Below, one piece after another: positions 11,212-22,699 of a stretch of 64,000 nucleotides of DNA. The DNA lies in contig NC_134360.1 of assembly GCF_048569485.1 (NCBI RefSeq), positions 183,322,796-183,386,795 on the forward strand, given 5' to 3'. Both the position numbers and the translations under genes were made by a program. Under the pieces are notes generated by a model, which saw nothing but the letters and a program-made list of their open reading frames with translations, ran no database searches and was not told the DNA's origin. Numbering within the stretch: position 1 is the first letter of the stretch; every line of letters begins with the position of its first letter. The stretch is from Anomaloglossus baeobatrachus. Taxonomy: Eukaryota; Chordata; Amphibia; Anura; Aromobatidae.

Positions 11212-11843
11212 AGGGAACCTGTCACCAGATTTGTGGCCTATAAGCTGTGGCCACCACCAGTGGGCTCTTATATACAGGATTCTAACATGCTGTGTATAAG
11301 AGCCCAGGCCACTGTATAGAACATAAAAAACACTTTATAATACTCACCTAGGGAGTCAGTGTGATGCAAACTGGTCAGATGGGTGTCTCCGTTCTCCGGG
11401 ACCGGCGCCTCCTCTTTCGGCCATCTTTGTCCTCCTTCTGAAGCCTGTGTGCATGACGCGTCCTATGTCATACACCCTCGCCGGCATTGAAGTCTCGTGC
11501 ATGCGCAATTTGATCTGCCCTGAGCAGTGCAGATCAAAGTATTGTAGTGCGCATGCGCGAGACTTCAATGCTGGTGAGGGTGTATGACGTAGGACGCGTC
11601 ATGCACACAGGCTTCAGAATGAGGACAATGATGGCCGGAAGAGGAGGCGCCGGTCCCGGAGAACAGCGCCACCCATCTGACTAGTTTGAACTACACCGGT
11701 TCCTAAGTGAGTATTGTAAAGTGTTTTTTATGTTCTACACAGCGGCCTGGGCTCTTATATACAGCATGTTAGAATGCTGTATATAAGAGCCCACTGGTGG
11801 TGGCTGCAGCTTATAGGCCCCAAATCTGGTGACAGGTTCCCTT
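11212..11843. mobile_element. T2/Kolobok-like MITE, copy 1 (632 bp)
   Basis: Inverted ends AGGGAACCTGTCACCAGA, with TTAA flanking both sides (11208-11211, 11844-11847). TTAA targets and AGGG-type ends match the T2 MITE family of Xenopus, placed in the Kolobok superfamily. Almost the whole element is one hairpin, with its centre near 11530. Confidence 0.85.
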
Positions 11844-11847
11844 TTAA

Positions 11848-12544
11848 CAGCTCTGTCTTCATAAAGTGCGAGGACAGAGATAGATGGAAAACAAGCAGGT
11901 GGGAAGGTGCACTTAAATGTTTGACCCCAGCATGATGCACGAGCCCTCGTACTTGGTTTCAACAGTCATTCTGTGCTGACAGAGTCCCTTTAGGAAATAC
12001 AATTATGGCTATTTTAACACAGCAGTATGTCAGTTAGTAATTTGCATTAATATTTGTATACCAAACTAGAGAGGAGGTACACGCTTTTCCAGTATAGTTC
12101 TCTATGTTTCACTCCTAGTTTTTACTTTCAAATACTGAAGGGAAATACTGCCATGTGAGAGAGGTTATATAGTGCACAATATATTTATCAGTTGATAGAT
12201 CTAGAAAGACAGCATTTGGTGACAAGTCTTTAGGTAGCATATGCACAAAATACACATATTACACGCTAAGCTCTCCTTCACACGTCTGTTTCTAGTTTGT
12301 GTATTATCTGTTTTTATAATGGACACTTACCCATTATAACCTATGGTGCTAGTCACATCTCTTTTTAATGGCAGCATGAATAATAAGGGCCAATACAAGT
12401 TTACGGGTCCATGAAAACACGTACAGTACACGGATAGTATCTGTGTGCTTTACTAACATTAAAAAGTATAGGAGAAGCTTTGTAATATCTTTATTTCTTT
12501 ATCCATCTGTGAATGTAGCGATTTTTGATAATTGCTGGTGGTTC
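11848..12544. other. No gene; remnants of MITE sequence
   Basis: About 12270-12440 looks like a decayed foldback repeat (CACACGTCTGTTTCT, then ACGTACAGTACACGG). The rest is AT-rich with no coding signal. Confidence 0.4.
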
Positions 12545-12619
12545 TTCCTATCCTCTTTTCCTTTCTTTTGGGGTTCTTCAGTTGAGTTCTAGGCCCCCTC
12601 CTCTTTTATCTCACCACAG

Positions 12620-12720
12620 CCCCTTCTGTAGAAACTATCAGCAAGTTTGCTATTCAGTGCCATCTATACGCTGATGATACCTAATTATACACCTCATCTT
12701 CTGAGATCTCCCCCACATTA
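12620..12720 (+). pseudogene. L2 reverse-transcriptase fragment (YADD)
   Basis: Reads FQCHLYADDT, then a stop, then LYTSSSEISPT: the catalytic YADD block and following residues of an L2/CR1 LINE reverse transcriptase. Only about 35 codons are recognisable here. Confidence 0.75.
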
Positions 12721-13438
12721 CTACATACCGTAATACCAGTGATTGTCTGCCTCTAAATCAGAAAAAAGAGGCTACCATTCATTATGACTATCATTGGGCA
12801 TGCAGGAATAAGATGTCCCTAATTCATTGACTTCGCCACATCTTGTCATTGGGGTAATTGCAATAATATTGCTGATGTAAGTAATGCTGCTACATTTGAT
12901 GAATTTGACGGGTGGACATAGCCAAGGCCCAGCTCTGCCCATTTCGGTGGACTCGCACAAAACTGGCATAACAACGCCAGAAGTAGCAATATTTTTAATC
13001 AGCTTTCTGATTGGCTGGCGGCTGCCATTGGTATAGCTGTACAGAGAGCTTGTCTCTGCGCAGCGCCAGCAATACGTTAATTTGAAATGAAGCGCTGATA
13101 GCAGCGGCCACCTGCACCGGGCTATGATCATCAAGGTGTCTACTTGCCTGTGGGGAGCAAGAAGCAGCCTTGGGCCGCATGTGGCCCGCGGGCCGCTTGT
13201 TTCAGATCTCTGGTCTACTTTTTACCCATGTTCTCTATTCTGCGAATGATCTAAGACTATCTTCCATATTCTAAACCTCCCACTCCTGTTTCCAAGACTT
13301 CGCTAATGCTCCACCAGTTCTCCGGAGTGCACCACCCCAGGCAGTCTGGTTATTTCAAACTTCCCAGTATCCACAGTTTTACGCGTGAATACAAATATAT
13401 CTTTTTAGGCAAACCTTTCACATCACCTCAATAATGAC

Positions 13439-14440
13439 TTGGCATTTGATAACATATATCTACAGAAGACTGGAACAGCAATGGGAAGCAAAATAGCTCC
13501 AGAATATGCAAATCTTTTCATGGCCAAGCTTGAAAGTGACTTTTTATCCTCTTGTCCTATTAGGCCTCTGGCCTACTACCGTTACGTCGACAATATTTTA
13601 ATCATCTGGACAAAATCTGAGCCAGTTAGGCCATCAGGTACAATCGGATATGTTCCAACAGTACAGATAGAGTCAATCACCTTGAGGGCCTCAGAAAGAC
13701 CTTTTTGAATCAAGGCTACCACCCAAGAACAATTGAAAACCAGATTACAAGAGCCACCAGAATATCAAGAAACCATCTATATTATAAAACTAAAGAAGAA
13801 AACAATCGGGTGCCTCTTGTAATCACCTACAATCCAAATCTGGAGGTGTTAAGAGGAGCTGCATGGAAACTACAACCATTACTGCAAAGAGATGTCCTAT
13901 TAAAATCTATTTTTCCAGACCCCCCCACTTATGTGTTTTAGGCAGCCCCCGAATCTAAGAAGCATCATTGTCAGAAGCTCCCTATCCTCTCCAACAACAG
14001 GAACATTTCCCTGCAACCAGAAAAAATGTAAGACCTGTCCATTTATATTGACAACGGACAAGATAAAGATTCCCAGATCACATCAGGACTACAAGATCCC
14101 AGGTACCTTCAGCTGCACCACAACCAATGTGGTGTACTTAATTATATGTACCAAATGTCCAACTGGGGGTCTGTATGTAGGGGAGACAGGACAACAGCTC
14201 ACGACAAGGATAAATTCTCACCGTCACACAATTAGAGAAAAAAGGATGGATCTACCTGTGGCCAAACATTTTTGTAACCCAGACCACAGCATCATGGACA
14301 TGAAATTGCTGGTATTGAAAGGAAATTTCAAATCTCACAGAGACAGGAGACTCTGGGAGTACAAACTTATGATGACCTTTGACACATTCAGAGCAGGAAT
14401 GAATGTGTCACATGGATTTATGTCTTTTTACATCAATTAA
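13439..14440 (+). pseudogene. Penelope-like RT and GIY-YIG endonuclease remnant
   Basis: A retroelement polymerase remnant. The first piece (13439-13708) holds TGTAMGSKIAPEYANLFM and YYRYVDNILIIW, the palm motifs of Penelope-like reverse transcriptases, with the usual second catalytic Asp of the YxDD box read as Asn. The second (13705-13941) is the region that follows the palm. The third (13931-14440, 169 residues) has a CX2C-like KKCKTCPF segment and the GIY-YIG core (CPTGGLYVGETGQ ... R..H). The pieces lie in different frames, so it is not functional. Confidence 0.88.
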
Positions 14441-14516
14441 GAAATGTGCTCCTCAGACCATCTGGGGACATCACAACTCTGGACCAGATCCCAATCGGAG
14501 GACAATAAAACTTTTA

Positions 14517-14924
14517 GGCTCTGTGCGCACTAGACCATTTTACCCGCGGATTTACCCGCGGATTTGCCGCGGAAATTTCTTGAGAAATGACTGCAATCTT
14601 TGTGCAGACATTTCCCAGCAAATTCTATGGGAAAAAAAAATAGCTGTGCGCACTGTGCGGATTTTTCTCAAGAAATTTCCTTGAGAAGAATTTCTCGAGA
14701 AAATTTCTTGAGAAAATGAGCATGTTCATTATTTCCGCAGGTACCCTGCGGATTTCGGCAGTACAGCCTGCAAAATCCGCAGGGAACCACCCGCAGGAAA
14801 ATCGCGGCAAATCCGCATGCGGATTTGGTTCGGATTTTTTCCGGAGGTCCGGAAATCTTTCACGCCCAGAAGTTTCTCAAGAAATTTTCTTGAGAAACTT
14901 CACATTTCTAGTGCGCACATAGCC
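14517..14924. mobile_element. Family E MITE, copy 2 (408 bp)
   Basis: Ends GGCTCTGTGCGCACTAGA and TCTAGTGCGCACATAGCC, with TTA on both sides (14514-14516, 14925-14927). The interior is rich in TTCTTGAGAAATTTC inverted motifs. It is inserted in the Penelope-like tail. Confidence 0.85.
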
Positions 14925-15058
14925 TTACACTGCTTATCTATGAACTGCTGCAATATTTACTGCCACAACAGTTTGTCCTGTTGCCACGCTGATCGCTCTG
15001 CGTCACATAACTTGTTTTATTTACTGCCCCATTCTATGTCCTGTTGTGTATAAATATA

Positions 15059-16699
15059 CAGTCATATGAAAAAGTTTGGGCACCCCTATTAATGTTAACC
15101 TTTTTTCTTTATAACAATTTGGGGTTTTGCAACAGCTATTTCAGCTTCATATATCTAATAACTGATGGACTGAGTAATATTTCTGGATTGAAATGAGGTT
15201 TATTGTACTAACAGAAAAAGTGCAATCCACATTTTATCAAAATTTGACCGGTGCAAAAGTATGGGCACCCTTATCAATTTCTTGATTTGAACACTCCTAA
15301 CTACTTTTTGCTGACTTACTAAAGCACTAAATTGGTTTTGTAACCTCATTGAGCTTTGAACTTCATAGGCAGGTGTATCCAATCATCAGAAGATATTTAA
15401 GGTGGCCACTTGCAATTTTTTCTCCTATTTGAATCTCCTATGAAGAGTGGCATCATGGGCTCCTCAAAACAACTCTCAAATGATCTGAAAACAAAGATTA
15501 TTCAACATAGTTGTTCAGGGAAAGGAGACAAAAAGTTGTCTCAGAGATTTAAACTGTCAGTTTCCACTGTGAGGAACATAGTAAGGAAATGGAAGAACAC
15601 AGGTACAGTTCTTGTTAAGCCCAGAAGTGGCAGGCCAAGAAAAATATCAGAAAGGCAGAGAAGAAGAATGGTGAGAACAGTCAAGGACAATCCACAGACC
15701 ACCTCCAAAGACCTGCAGCTTCATCTTGCTGCAGATGTTGTCAATGTGCATCGGTCAACAATACAGCGCACTTTGCACAAGGAGAAGCTGTATGGGAGAG
15801 TGATGCGAAAGAAGCCATTTCTGCAAGCACGCCACAAACAGAGTCGCCTGAGGTATGCAAAAGCACATTTGGACAAGCAGTTACATTTTGGAAGAAGGTC
15901 CTGTGGACTGATGAAACAATGATTGTGTTGTTTGGTTATACAAAAAGGCGTTATGCATGGAGGCAAAAAACCACGGCATTCCAAGAAAGCACTTGCTACC
16001 CACAGTAAAATTTGGTGGAGGTTCCATCATGCTTTGTCGCTGTGTGGCCAATGCCGGCACCGGGAATCTTGTTAAAGTTGAGGGTCGCATGGATTCAACT
16101 CAGTATCAGCAGATTCTTGACAATAATGTGCAAGAATCAGTGACGAAGTTGAAGTTACGCAGGGGATGGATATTTCACCAAGACAATGATCCAAAACACC
16201 CCTCCAAATCTACTCAGGCATTCATGCAGAGGAACAATTACAATGTTCTGGAATGGCCATCCCAGTCCCCAGACCTGAATATCATTGAACATCTGTGGGA
16301 TGATTTGAAGCGTGCTGTCCATGCTCGGCGACCATCAAACTTAACTGGAAGTGTTTTGTAAACAGGAATGGTCAAATATACCTTCATCCAGGATCCAGGA
16401 ACTCATTAAAAGCTACAGGAAGCAACTAGAGGCTGTTATTTTTGCAATAAGAGGATCTACAAAATATTAATGTCACTTTTATGTTGAGGTACCCATACGT
16501 TTGCACCGGTCAAATTTTGTTTAAATGCGGATTGCACATTTTCTGTTAGTACAATAAACCTCATTTCAATCCAGAAATATTACTGAGTCCATCATTTATT
16601 AGATATATAAAACTGAAATGGCTGTTGCAAACACCCAAATTGTTATAAAGAAAAAAAGGTTAACATTAATAGGGGTGCCCAAACTTTTTCATATGACTG
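15059..16699 (+). mobile_element. Tc1-family transposon, 1.64 kb
   Basis: TA flanks both sides (15057-15058, 16700-16701). Terminal inverted repeats of about 215 bp begin CAGTCATATGAAAAAGTTTG and differ at only a few sites over the first 75 bases. That suggests a rather young copy. It contains one transposase relic on the same strand. Confidence 0.97.
15440..16470 (+). pseudogene. Tc1 transposase (DD34E), frameshifted
   Basis: Span and motifs fit a full Tc1 transposase of about 340 residues. The N-terminal paired-like DNA-binding domain and the GRPRK motif (SGRPRKI) lie in the first frame (15440-15922). The first catalytic Asp (LWTDET) is in a second frame from about 15889. The second Asp (HQDNDPKH) and the Glu ([15 protein letters not shown]) are in a third (15957-16361). 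The C-terminal end (ELIKSYRK, stop at 16468) is in a fourth. At least three frameshifts make it inactive, although the catalytic triad is still spelled out. Confidence 0.95.
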
Positions 16700-17290
16700 T
16701 AAGACTCTTCAGATTTTGTTATATTGAGCCTGATGAAGAGACCTGAGGAGTCTCAAAAGCTTTCAATTATTACCATCTTCTCAGTTAGCCATTAAAAGGA
16801 ATCAACCACTGAGGACTCTCAGTTCTTTTAAACAATTTTTGTAACCTCAATAATGTAACTTTTATCAGTATCTACTTGCTACATTTTCCTGACATTCTGG
16901 TCCTTTCTATCATCTGTTCCCACACTCGATAGAACTTTGTACTAAACATCTACAGATGCTGCCTGGTTACCGACTCATGTATCTTGGCATACCCTTCTTT
17001 ATTATGAAGATGGCTGGACCATAAAATACAAAAACGTGTACCTTTTGTGTTGTCACTCTTTTTACCATAGAGTGCAACCTCTTGTGAGCAGGGCTGTCAC
17101 TCCTCTAGTTTGTGTTGTTCAAATATGTGTTACTCTGTAATGTCTGCTGTGCACTGTCTGAATTGTAATGTGCTGTGCAATATTTTAGAATTATATAAAA
17201 TTATTAATACTAAGCTAGAGTCACACGTCCAGCTAAACACAGTAACAGATACAAATGTGAAGTTTAGCCATCTTTCTTGAATTTGGGTAA

Positions 17291-17790
17291 GGCTACTTTC
17301 ACACATCCGGTTTGAGCAGTGCGGCTCAATCCGGCTGTGAAACCTATGCAACGGATGCGGCGAAAACACCGCATCCTTTGCATAAGTTTTTACATGCGGC
17401 CAGTCCGTTTTTTTCCGGTTGCGGCACGCTACTGAGCATGCGCAGTGGCAAAAACCGCATGCGGCGGCCGGATGCGTTTTTTTCGGCATCGCGCCGCATC
17501 CGGCGTCCATAGGCATGCATTGAAAAATGCACCGCGGCGCGATGCGTTTTTTTTTTTTTTGCTGGAGCAAAAAACATTGCAGGCAACGTTCCATCCAGCC
17601 GCAGCATCGGCTAAATCTGCCGCATGCGGCAAAAACCGGACCGAACGCAAGCCCATGCGGCACAATACGGCACTAATGTAAGTCTATGCAAAAAACCCCG
17701 CAACCGGCGGCAAAAAAAAAAACGGTTGCGGTTTTTCTGCAGAGCGCCGTATTGTGCCGCACTGCTACAACCGGATGTGTGAAAGTAGCC
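17291..17790. mobile_element. Family C MITE, copy 2 (500 bp)
   Basis: Ends GGCTACTTTCACACATCCGG and CCGGATGTGTGAAAGTAGCC, with TAA on both sides (17288-17290, 17791-17793). Same hairpin interior as the copy at 10456. It is followed at once by a CA microsatellite. Confidence 0.9.
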
Positions 17791-17791
17791 T

Positions 17792-17792
<1 letters not shown>

Positions 17793-17829
<37 letters not shown>
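17793..17829 (+). repeat. (CA)n microsatellite
   Basis: About 18 uninterrupted CA units between two MITEs. Confidence 0.97.
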
Positions 17830-17830
<1 letters not shown>

Positions 17831-17851
17831 TGGTAACCAAGATTAGCCTAA

Positions 17852-20590
17852 AGCCCACTTTACACGCTTCAATATATCTCACAATCCGTCGTTGGGGTCA
17901 AGTTGTAAGTGACGCACATCCGGCATCGTTTGTGAGGTATCTGCATGTGACATCTACGTGCGATCAGGATTGAACGCAAAATCGTTGATTGCAAACACAT
18001 CGTATCTTTGTCTAGAATTGAGCGTTTTGTTGCACGAACCTAGTCAATTGTAACGTGTGACATCCCTCATACGATTTTGGTGTCTGAGGCTATGTGCGCA
18101 GGTGTGCGCTCTGCACCGCAGCTTAAAAAAGGTCCGCTTCAGAGTGCAGCTGAAAAGCTGCGTTCTGAAGCGCCTCACAATGTCTGTCATTCACTAATCT
18201 CTGTCAGTCGGTCACTATCTCTGTCCCTCACTCTCTGTCCATGTCAGTCTATCCCTCTCCCCCCCTCTCTCATATACTCACCGATCCCCGGCCCGACACT
18301 GCACGGCGTTCACACTGCTCCGGCGGCTTTTACTGTTTTGAAAAAGCCGGCCGCCCATTAAACAATCTCGTATTCCCTGCTTTCCCCGCCCACCGGCGCC
18401 TATGATTGGTTACAGTGAGACACGCCCCCACGCTGAGTGACAGGTGTCACACTGCACCCAATCACAGCAGCCGGTTGGCGTGTCTATACTGTGTAGTGAA
18501 ATAAATAATTAAATAATTAAAAAAAACGGCGTGCGGTCCCCCCCAATTTTAAAACCAGCCAGATAAAGCCATACGGCTGAAGGCTGGTATTCTCAGGATG
18601 GGGAGCTCCATGTTATGGGGAGCCCCCCAGCCTAACAATATCAGCCAGCAGCCGCCCAGAATTGCCGCATACATTAGATGTGACAGTTCTGGGACTGTAC
18701 CCGGCTCTTCCCGATTTGCCCTGGTGCGTTGGCAAATCGGGGTGATAAGGAGTTATTGGCAGCCCATAGCTGCCAATAAGTCCTAGATTAATCATGTCAG
18801 GCGTCTATGAGACACCCTCCATGATTAATCTGTAAATTACAGTAAATAAACACACACACCCGAAAAATCCTTTATTAGAAATAAAAAACACAAACATATA
18901 CCCTGGTTAACCACTTTAATCAGCCCCAAAAATCCCTCCGTGTCCGGCGTAATCCAGGATGCTCCAGCGTCGCTTCCAGCGCTGCTGCATGGAGGTGACC
19001 GGAGCTGCAGCAGACACAGCCGCTCCGGTCACCTCCACACAGCAACTGAAGACAGCCGCGCGATCGGCTGAGCTGTCAGTGAGGTTACCCGCTGTCACTG
19101 GATCCAGCGGTGGCCGCGGGTAACCTCAGTGACAGCTCAGCTGATCGCGCTACTCACCTCAGTTGCTGCGTGGAGGTGAGAGGAGCGGCGGTGAGTAGCG
19201 CGATCAGCTGAGCTGTCACTGAGGTTACCCGCGGCCACCGCTGCATCCAGTGACAGCGGGTAACCTCAGTGACAGCTCAGCTGATCGCGCGGCACTCTTC
19301 AGTTGCTGTGTGGAGGTGACCGGAGCAGCGGTGTATTCTGCAGCTCCGGTCACCTCCATGCAGCAGCGCTGGATGCGACGCTGGACCATACTGGGGTACG
19401 CCGGACATGGAGGGCTTTTTGGGGCTGATTAAAGTGGTTAACCAGGGTATATGTTTGTGTTTTTTATTTCTAATAAAGGATTTTTCGGGTGTGTGTGTTT
19501 ATTTACTGTAATTTACAGATTAATCATGGAAGGTGTCTCATAGACGCCTGACATGATTAATCTAGGACTTATTGGCAGCTATGGGCTGCCAATAACTCCT
19601 TATTACCCCGATTTGCCAACGCACCAGGGCAAATCGGGAAGAGCCGGGTACAGTCCCAGAACTGTCGCATCCAATGTATGCGGCAATTCTGGGCGGCTGT
19701 TGGCTGATATTGTTAGGCTGGGGGGCTCCCCATAACGTGGAGCTCCCCATCCTGAGAATACCAGCCTTTAGCCGTATGGCTTTATCTGGCTGGTTTTAAA
19801 ATTGGGGGGGACCGCACGCCGTTTTTTTTAATTATTTAATTATTTATTTCACTGCACAGTATAGACACGCCCACCGGCTGCTGTGATTGGGTGCAGTGTG
19901 ACACCTGTCACTCAGCGTGGGGGCGTGTCTCACTGTAACCAATCATAGGCGCCGGTGGGTGGGGAAAGCAGGGAATACGAGATTGTTTAATGGGCGGCCG
20001 GCTTTTTCAAAACAGTAAAAGCCGCCGGAGCAGTGTGAATGCCGTGCAGCGCCGGGGATTGGTGAGTATGAGAGAGGGCTGCTAACTTCAGTCACTTAGG
20101 AGATTAGCGGTCACCGGTGAGTCCTTCACGGGTGACCGCTAATCAGGGCGCGACACAGACAGAGCCGCAGCATGACCATGAAGTCGTGTGAAGTTCACCC
20201 GAGTTCATTCTGACAGTGCGGCTCTGTCTGTGTCTGCTGTCATCTGCCATTCAGCTCTGCTACATGGCTGTCTGTGTCTGCTGTTAGCGGCCATGTAGCA
20301 GAGCTGAATGGCAGATGACATAGTAAAAACGCATCCCTACACATTACACACGCTTGGCAAGTCAATAAATTAAAAAAAAAAAAAAAAAGGTGCCCAATGC
20401 ATACGTCACAGATCACATGATCTAAAGGATCGCACACAAAATTGATCAATTTAACATAGACTACTAACGCTCGTGTGACAGCAAATGAACGACCTACGTG
20501 TGATCTCATAAGATCCCGTATGCAACCTGGGCGTGTCACATCGCAAATGCGATTGTACAACTACGGTAATTGCAACGTGTAAAGCAGGCT
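17852..20590. mobile_element. Family A-like MITE holding a large hairpin element
   Basis: Outer ends AGCCCACTTTACACGC and GCAACGTGTAAAGCAGGCT are inverted and of family A type, with TAA at 17849-17851 and TTA at 20591-20593. The usual short interior is split between about 17870-18085 and 20345-20590. A 2.2-kb segment dominated by the inverted repeat at 18255-20085 lies between them. Confidence 0.65.
18255..20085. repeat. 1.8-kb near-perfect inverted repeat
   Basis: Two arms of about 0.9 kb meet near 19170. Matching blocks include CCGGCGGCTTTTACTGTTTT (18320) with its complement (20010-20030), and the segment around ATGGGGAGCTCC (18598) with its complement (19740-19752). The arms look only a few percent diverged by eye. 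Inside are CAGCTGATCGCG repeats (19080-19290) and TAATAAAGGATTTTT motifs. Related single-arm fragments occur at 25690-26130 and 44575-44870, so it is a mobile family. Confidence 0.85.
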
Positions 20591-20593
20591 TTA

Positions 20594-21064
20594 GGCTACT
20601 TTCACACATCCGGTTTGAGCAGTGCGACTTAATCCGGCTGTGAAACCTATGCAACGGATGCGGCGAGAACACCGCATCCATTGCATAAGTTTTACATGCG
20701 GCCCGTCCGTTTTTTTCCAGTTGCGGCACGCTACTGAGCATGCGCAGTGGAAGAAACCGCATGCGGCGGCCGGATGCGTTTTTTCTGCATCGCGCCACAT
20801 CTGGCGTCCATAGGCATGCATTGAAAAATGCGCCGCAGCGGCCGGATGCGCTGCGATGCGTTTTTTTTGCCGGAGCAAAAAACATTGCAGGCAACGTTCC
20901 ATCCGGCCGCGGCATCGGCTCAATCTGCCGCATGCGGCAAAAACCGGACCGAACGCAAGCCCATGCGACACAATTCGGCACTTATGTAAGTCTATGCATG
21001 TAAGTCTATTCTGCAGAGCGCCGTACTGGGCCGCAGAGCAAAAACCGTATGTGTGAAAGTAGCC
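20594..21064. mobile_element. Family C MITE, copy 3 (471 bp)
   Basis: Begins GGCTACTTTCACACATCCGG and ends ATGTGTGAAAGTAGCC. It has TTA at 20591-20593 (shared with the preceding family A element) and at 21065-21067. Confidence 0.9.
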
Positions 21065-21067
21065 TTA

Positions 21068-21799
21068 GAGGGGATATTTTCTAAAATAACAATTGAAAAA
21101 GTATTAATGTTTTAGTAAACAAAACAACTAAATTAATGGTAGAAAATATGAAAAAATGAATTTATAAGTATTGATATTTTCCATTTTAAAACACTAGGGG
21201 GAGTAGCTGCTGACATTTGGCAAGATAACCTAGTGCTGTATATTGCTTGATCACATTACAACTGCAGTAATTGCGGGCTGGATGTGCTCATGTGTCTGAC
21301 TTCACTCCTCCTCTCCTCTTTTTGGTGTTTACTAAGCGATGACGGAGGATGACATTTAGGATCACAGTGCAGCAGTAATTTTTTTGGTGACTGCAATGTG
21401 ATACTGAGATGTGGACAGTGTCTTCGTGAAATGCTGGCAGCGCCGACTCTGGCTTTTCTGGTAACAGAGACAAGAATTGAAATGACCCACCCCTCCTAGC
21501 AATGCAATCTAAATAAGCAGTGAACAAACACAATTCCTCTATTGTTTTTTTTACGGTTCATTGTATGGAAACAAATGACCTGGTCATATGATTCTCCTAG
21601 TCAGTAGGATGATGGTGAAACTAAACTTGCAATTCAGAAGTTTGTTTAAAAAAAAAAAAAAAAAGTTTGTCTCACCATTTTCTGAGGCTCGTATCGTTTT
21701 TATTTTTTTCTGTCATTTTGTTTGTGTGTGGAAGTGAAGTGACCGAAAAAACACAATTCTGACAGTTACATTTTCATTTTGTAGGATTTCCTGTATTAA
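21068..21799. other. No gene seen
   Basis: AT-rich, mostly plain sequence with an A run at 21646-21664. A fragment of the 3490-4645 repeat is recognisable at about 21670-21790. Confidence 0.4.
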
Positions 21800-22020
21800 A
21801 GGGAACCCGTCACCGTTTTTTCGGCATATAACTTGCGGCCACCACTAGTGGGCTCATATATATACAGCATTCTAACATTCTGTATATAAGAGCCCAGGCC
21901 ACTGTGTAGAACATAAAAAACACTTTCTAATACTTACCTAATGGTCGTGCTGCAGTGGAATTGGGCCATATGGGCTTCTCCGTTGTCCAGTGCCGGCGCC
22001 TCCTCTTTCGGCCATCTTCA
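21800..22020. mobile_element. T2/Kolobok-like MITE, left part only
   Basis: TTAA (21796-21799), then AGGGAACCCGTCACCG, then the AGTGGGCTCATATATATACAGCATTC and AACATAAAAAACACTTTCTAATACT blocks, as in 11212-11843. The right end is missing. Confidence 0.7.
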
Positions 22021-22699
22021 TCAAATTTTGGTACACCAGACTTTTTTGGATGTCACATATGTTTATTTTTTTATAAATACTTTTGTTAGTTGTATCTTTT
22101 CTTGCAAAAGGTGGATTCAGGATACTGGGATCTTCTACTTTTATAACGAGGATCCATTAAGGATGGGGGCAATTTAGTTGGCACTGCTCACCAGTCTTTA
22201 CAGAGATCTGAGCAGATCTGTCATATCATTTTGGCTGCACCGCTCAGATCATTGAAAATACTGTTGAATGCTCACTAGGGTTGTGGCGGTGAAGTCAGGC
22301 AATGACGTGTGTTCACAGCTGGCTGAAGCCCCCCGTTGGCTGCAGCCCTGGTGAGTGCTCACCAACAGTTACTGTGATCTGAGCGCTGCAGTCTTGGTGG
22401 TTTCATGGCTACACTTGTATCCTTGTAATTAATGAAAGCGGGAAATTGTAACCCCAGTGCATAGGGCCGGTCTTTAGTAAAATGGCACCCAATTCACAAT
22501 TGATGCGGCAACAGTACAAATCTCATTCTCCTATGTCCTGTCGCTGCCATATTTGCTGTGTGGAAGTGTCGTGTTCAGACACACACACCAGCAAATAATT
22601 GTCTTGACAAGTCACCTTGGTATGAATGTATAAAACAAAACCTACTGAGTCTTGTGACTTAACTAGTTTGACTAAAACAATATTCCCTGCATGAAAATA
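22021..22699. other. No gene seen
   Basis: Ordinary sequence without recognisable coding or repeat ends. Short frames are not supported by any motif. Confidence 0.35.

Larger units (their letters stand above)
13400..16840 (+). mobile_element. Penelope-like retroelement, 5' truncated
   Basis: The 5' part is missing. It retains the end of the reverse transcriptase, the linker and the GIY-YIG endonuclease (to 14440), then untranslated sequence. A family E MITE (14517-14924) and a complete Tc1 (15059-16699) are inserted downstream. The tail resumes at 16701 with GAGCCTGATGAAGAGACCTG and ends near 16840. Its join to L2 sequence on both sides shows that it landed in an L2 copy. Confidence 0.8.
12545..17210 (+). 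mobile_element. L2-type LINE, copy 1, split by insertions
   Basis: Three separated pieces lie in the same order and strand. 12545-12785 has a reverse-transcriptase fragment with the YADDT motif and a decayed GVPQGSVLGPLL block. 13210-13395 resembles the C-terminal part seen again at 34830-34920. 16850-17210 has the tail-like CTCTTGTGAGCAGGGCTGTC. Between the first two is an unrelated insert that ends in a GGCCCGCGGGCCGC motif. Between the last two is a Penelope-like element. The copy is dead, with many substitutions. Confidence 0.7.
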
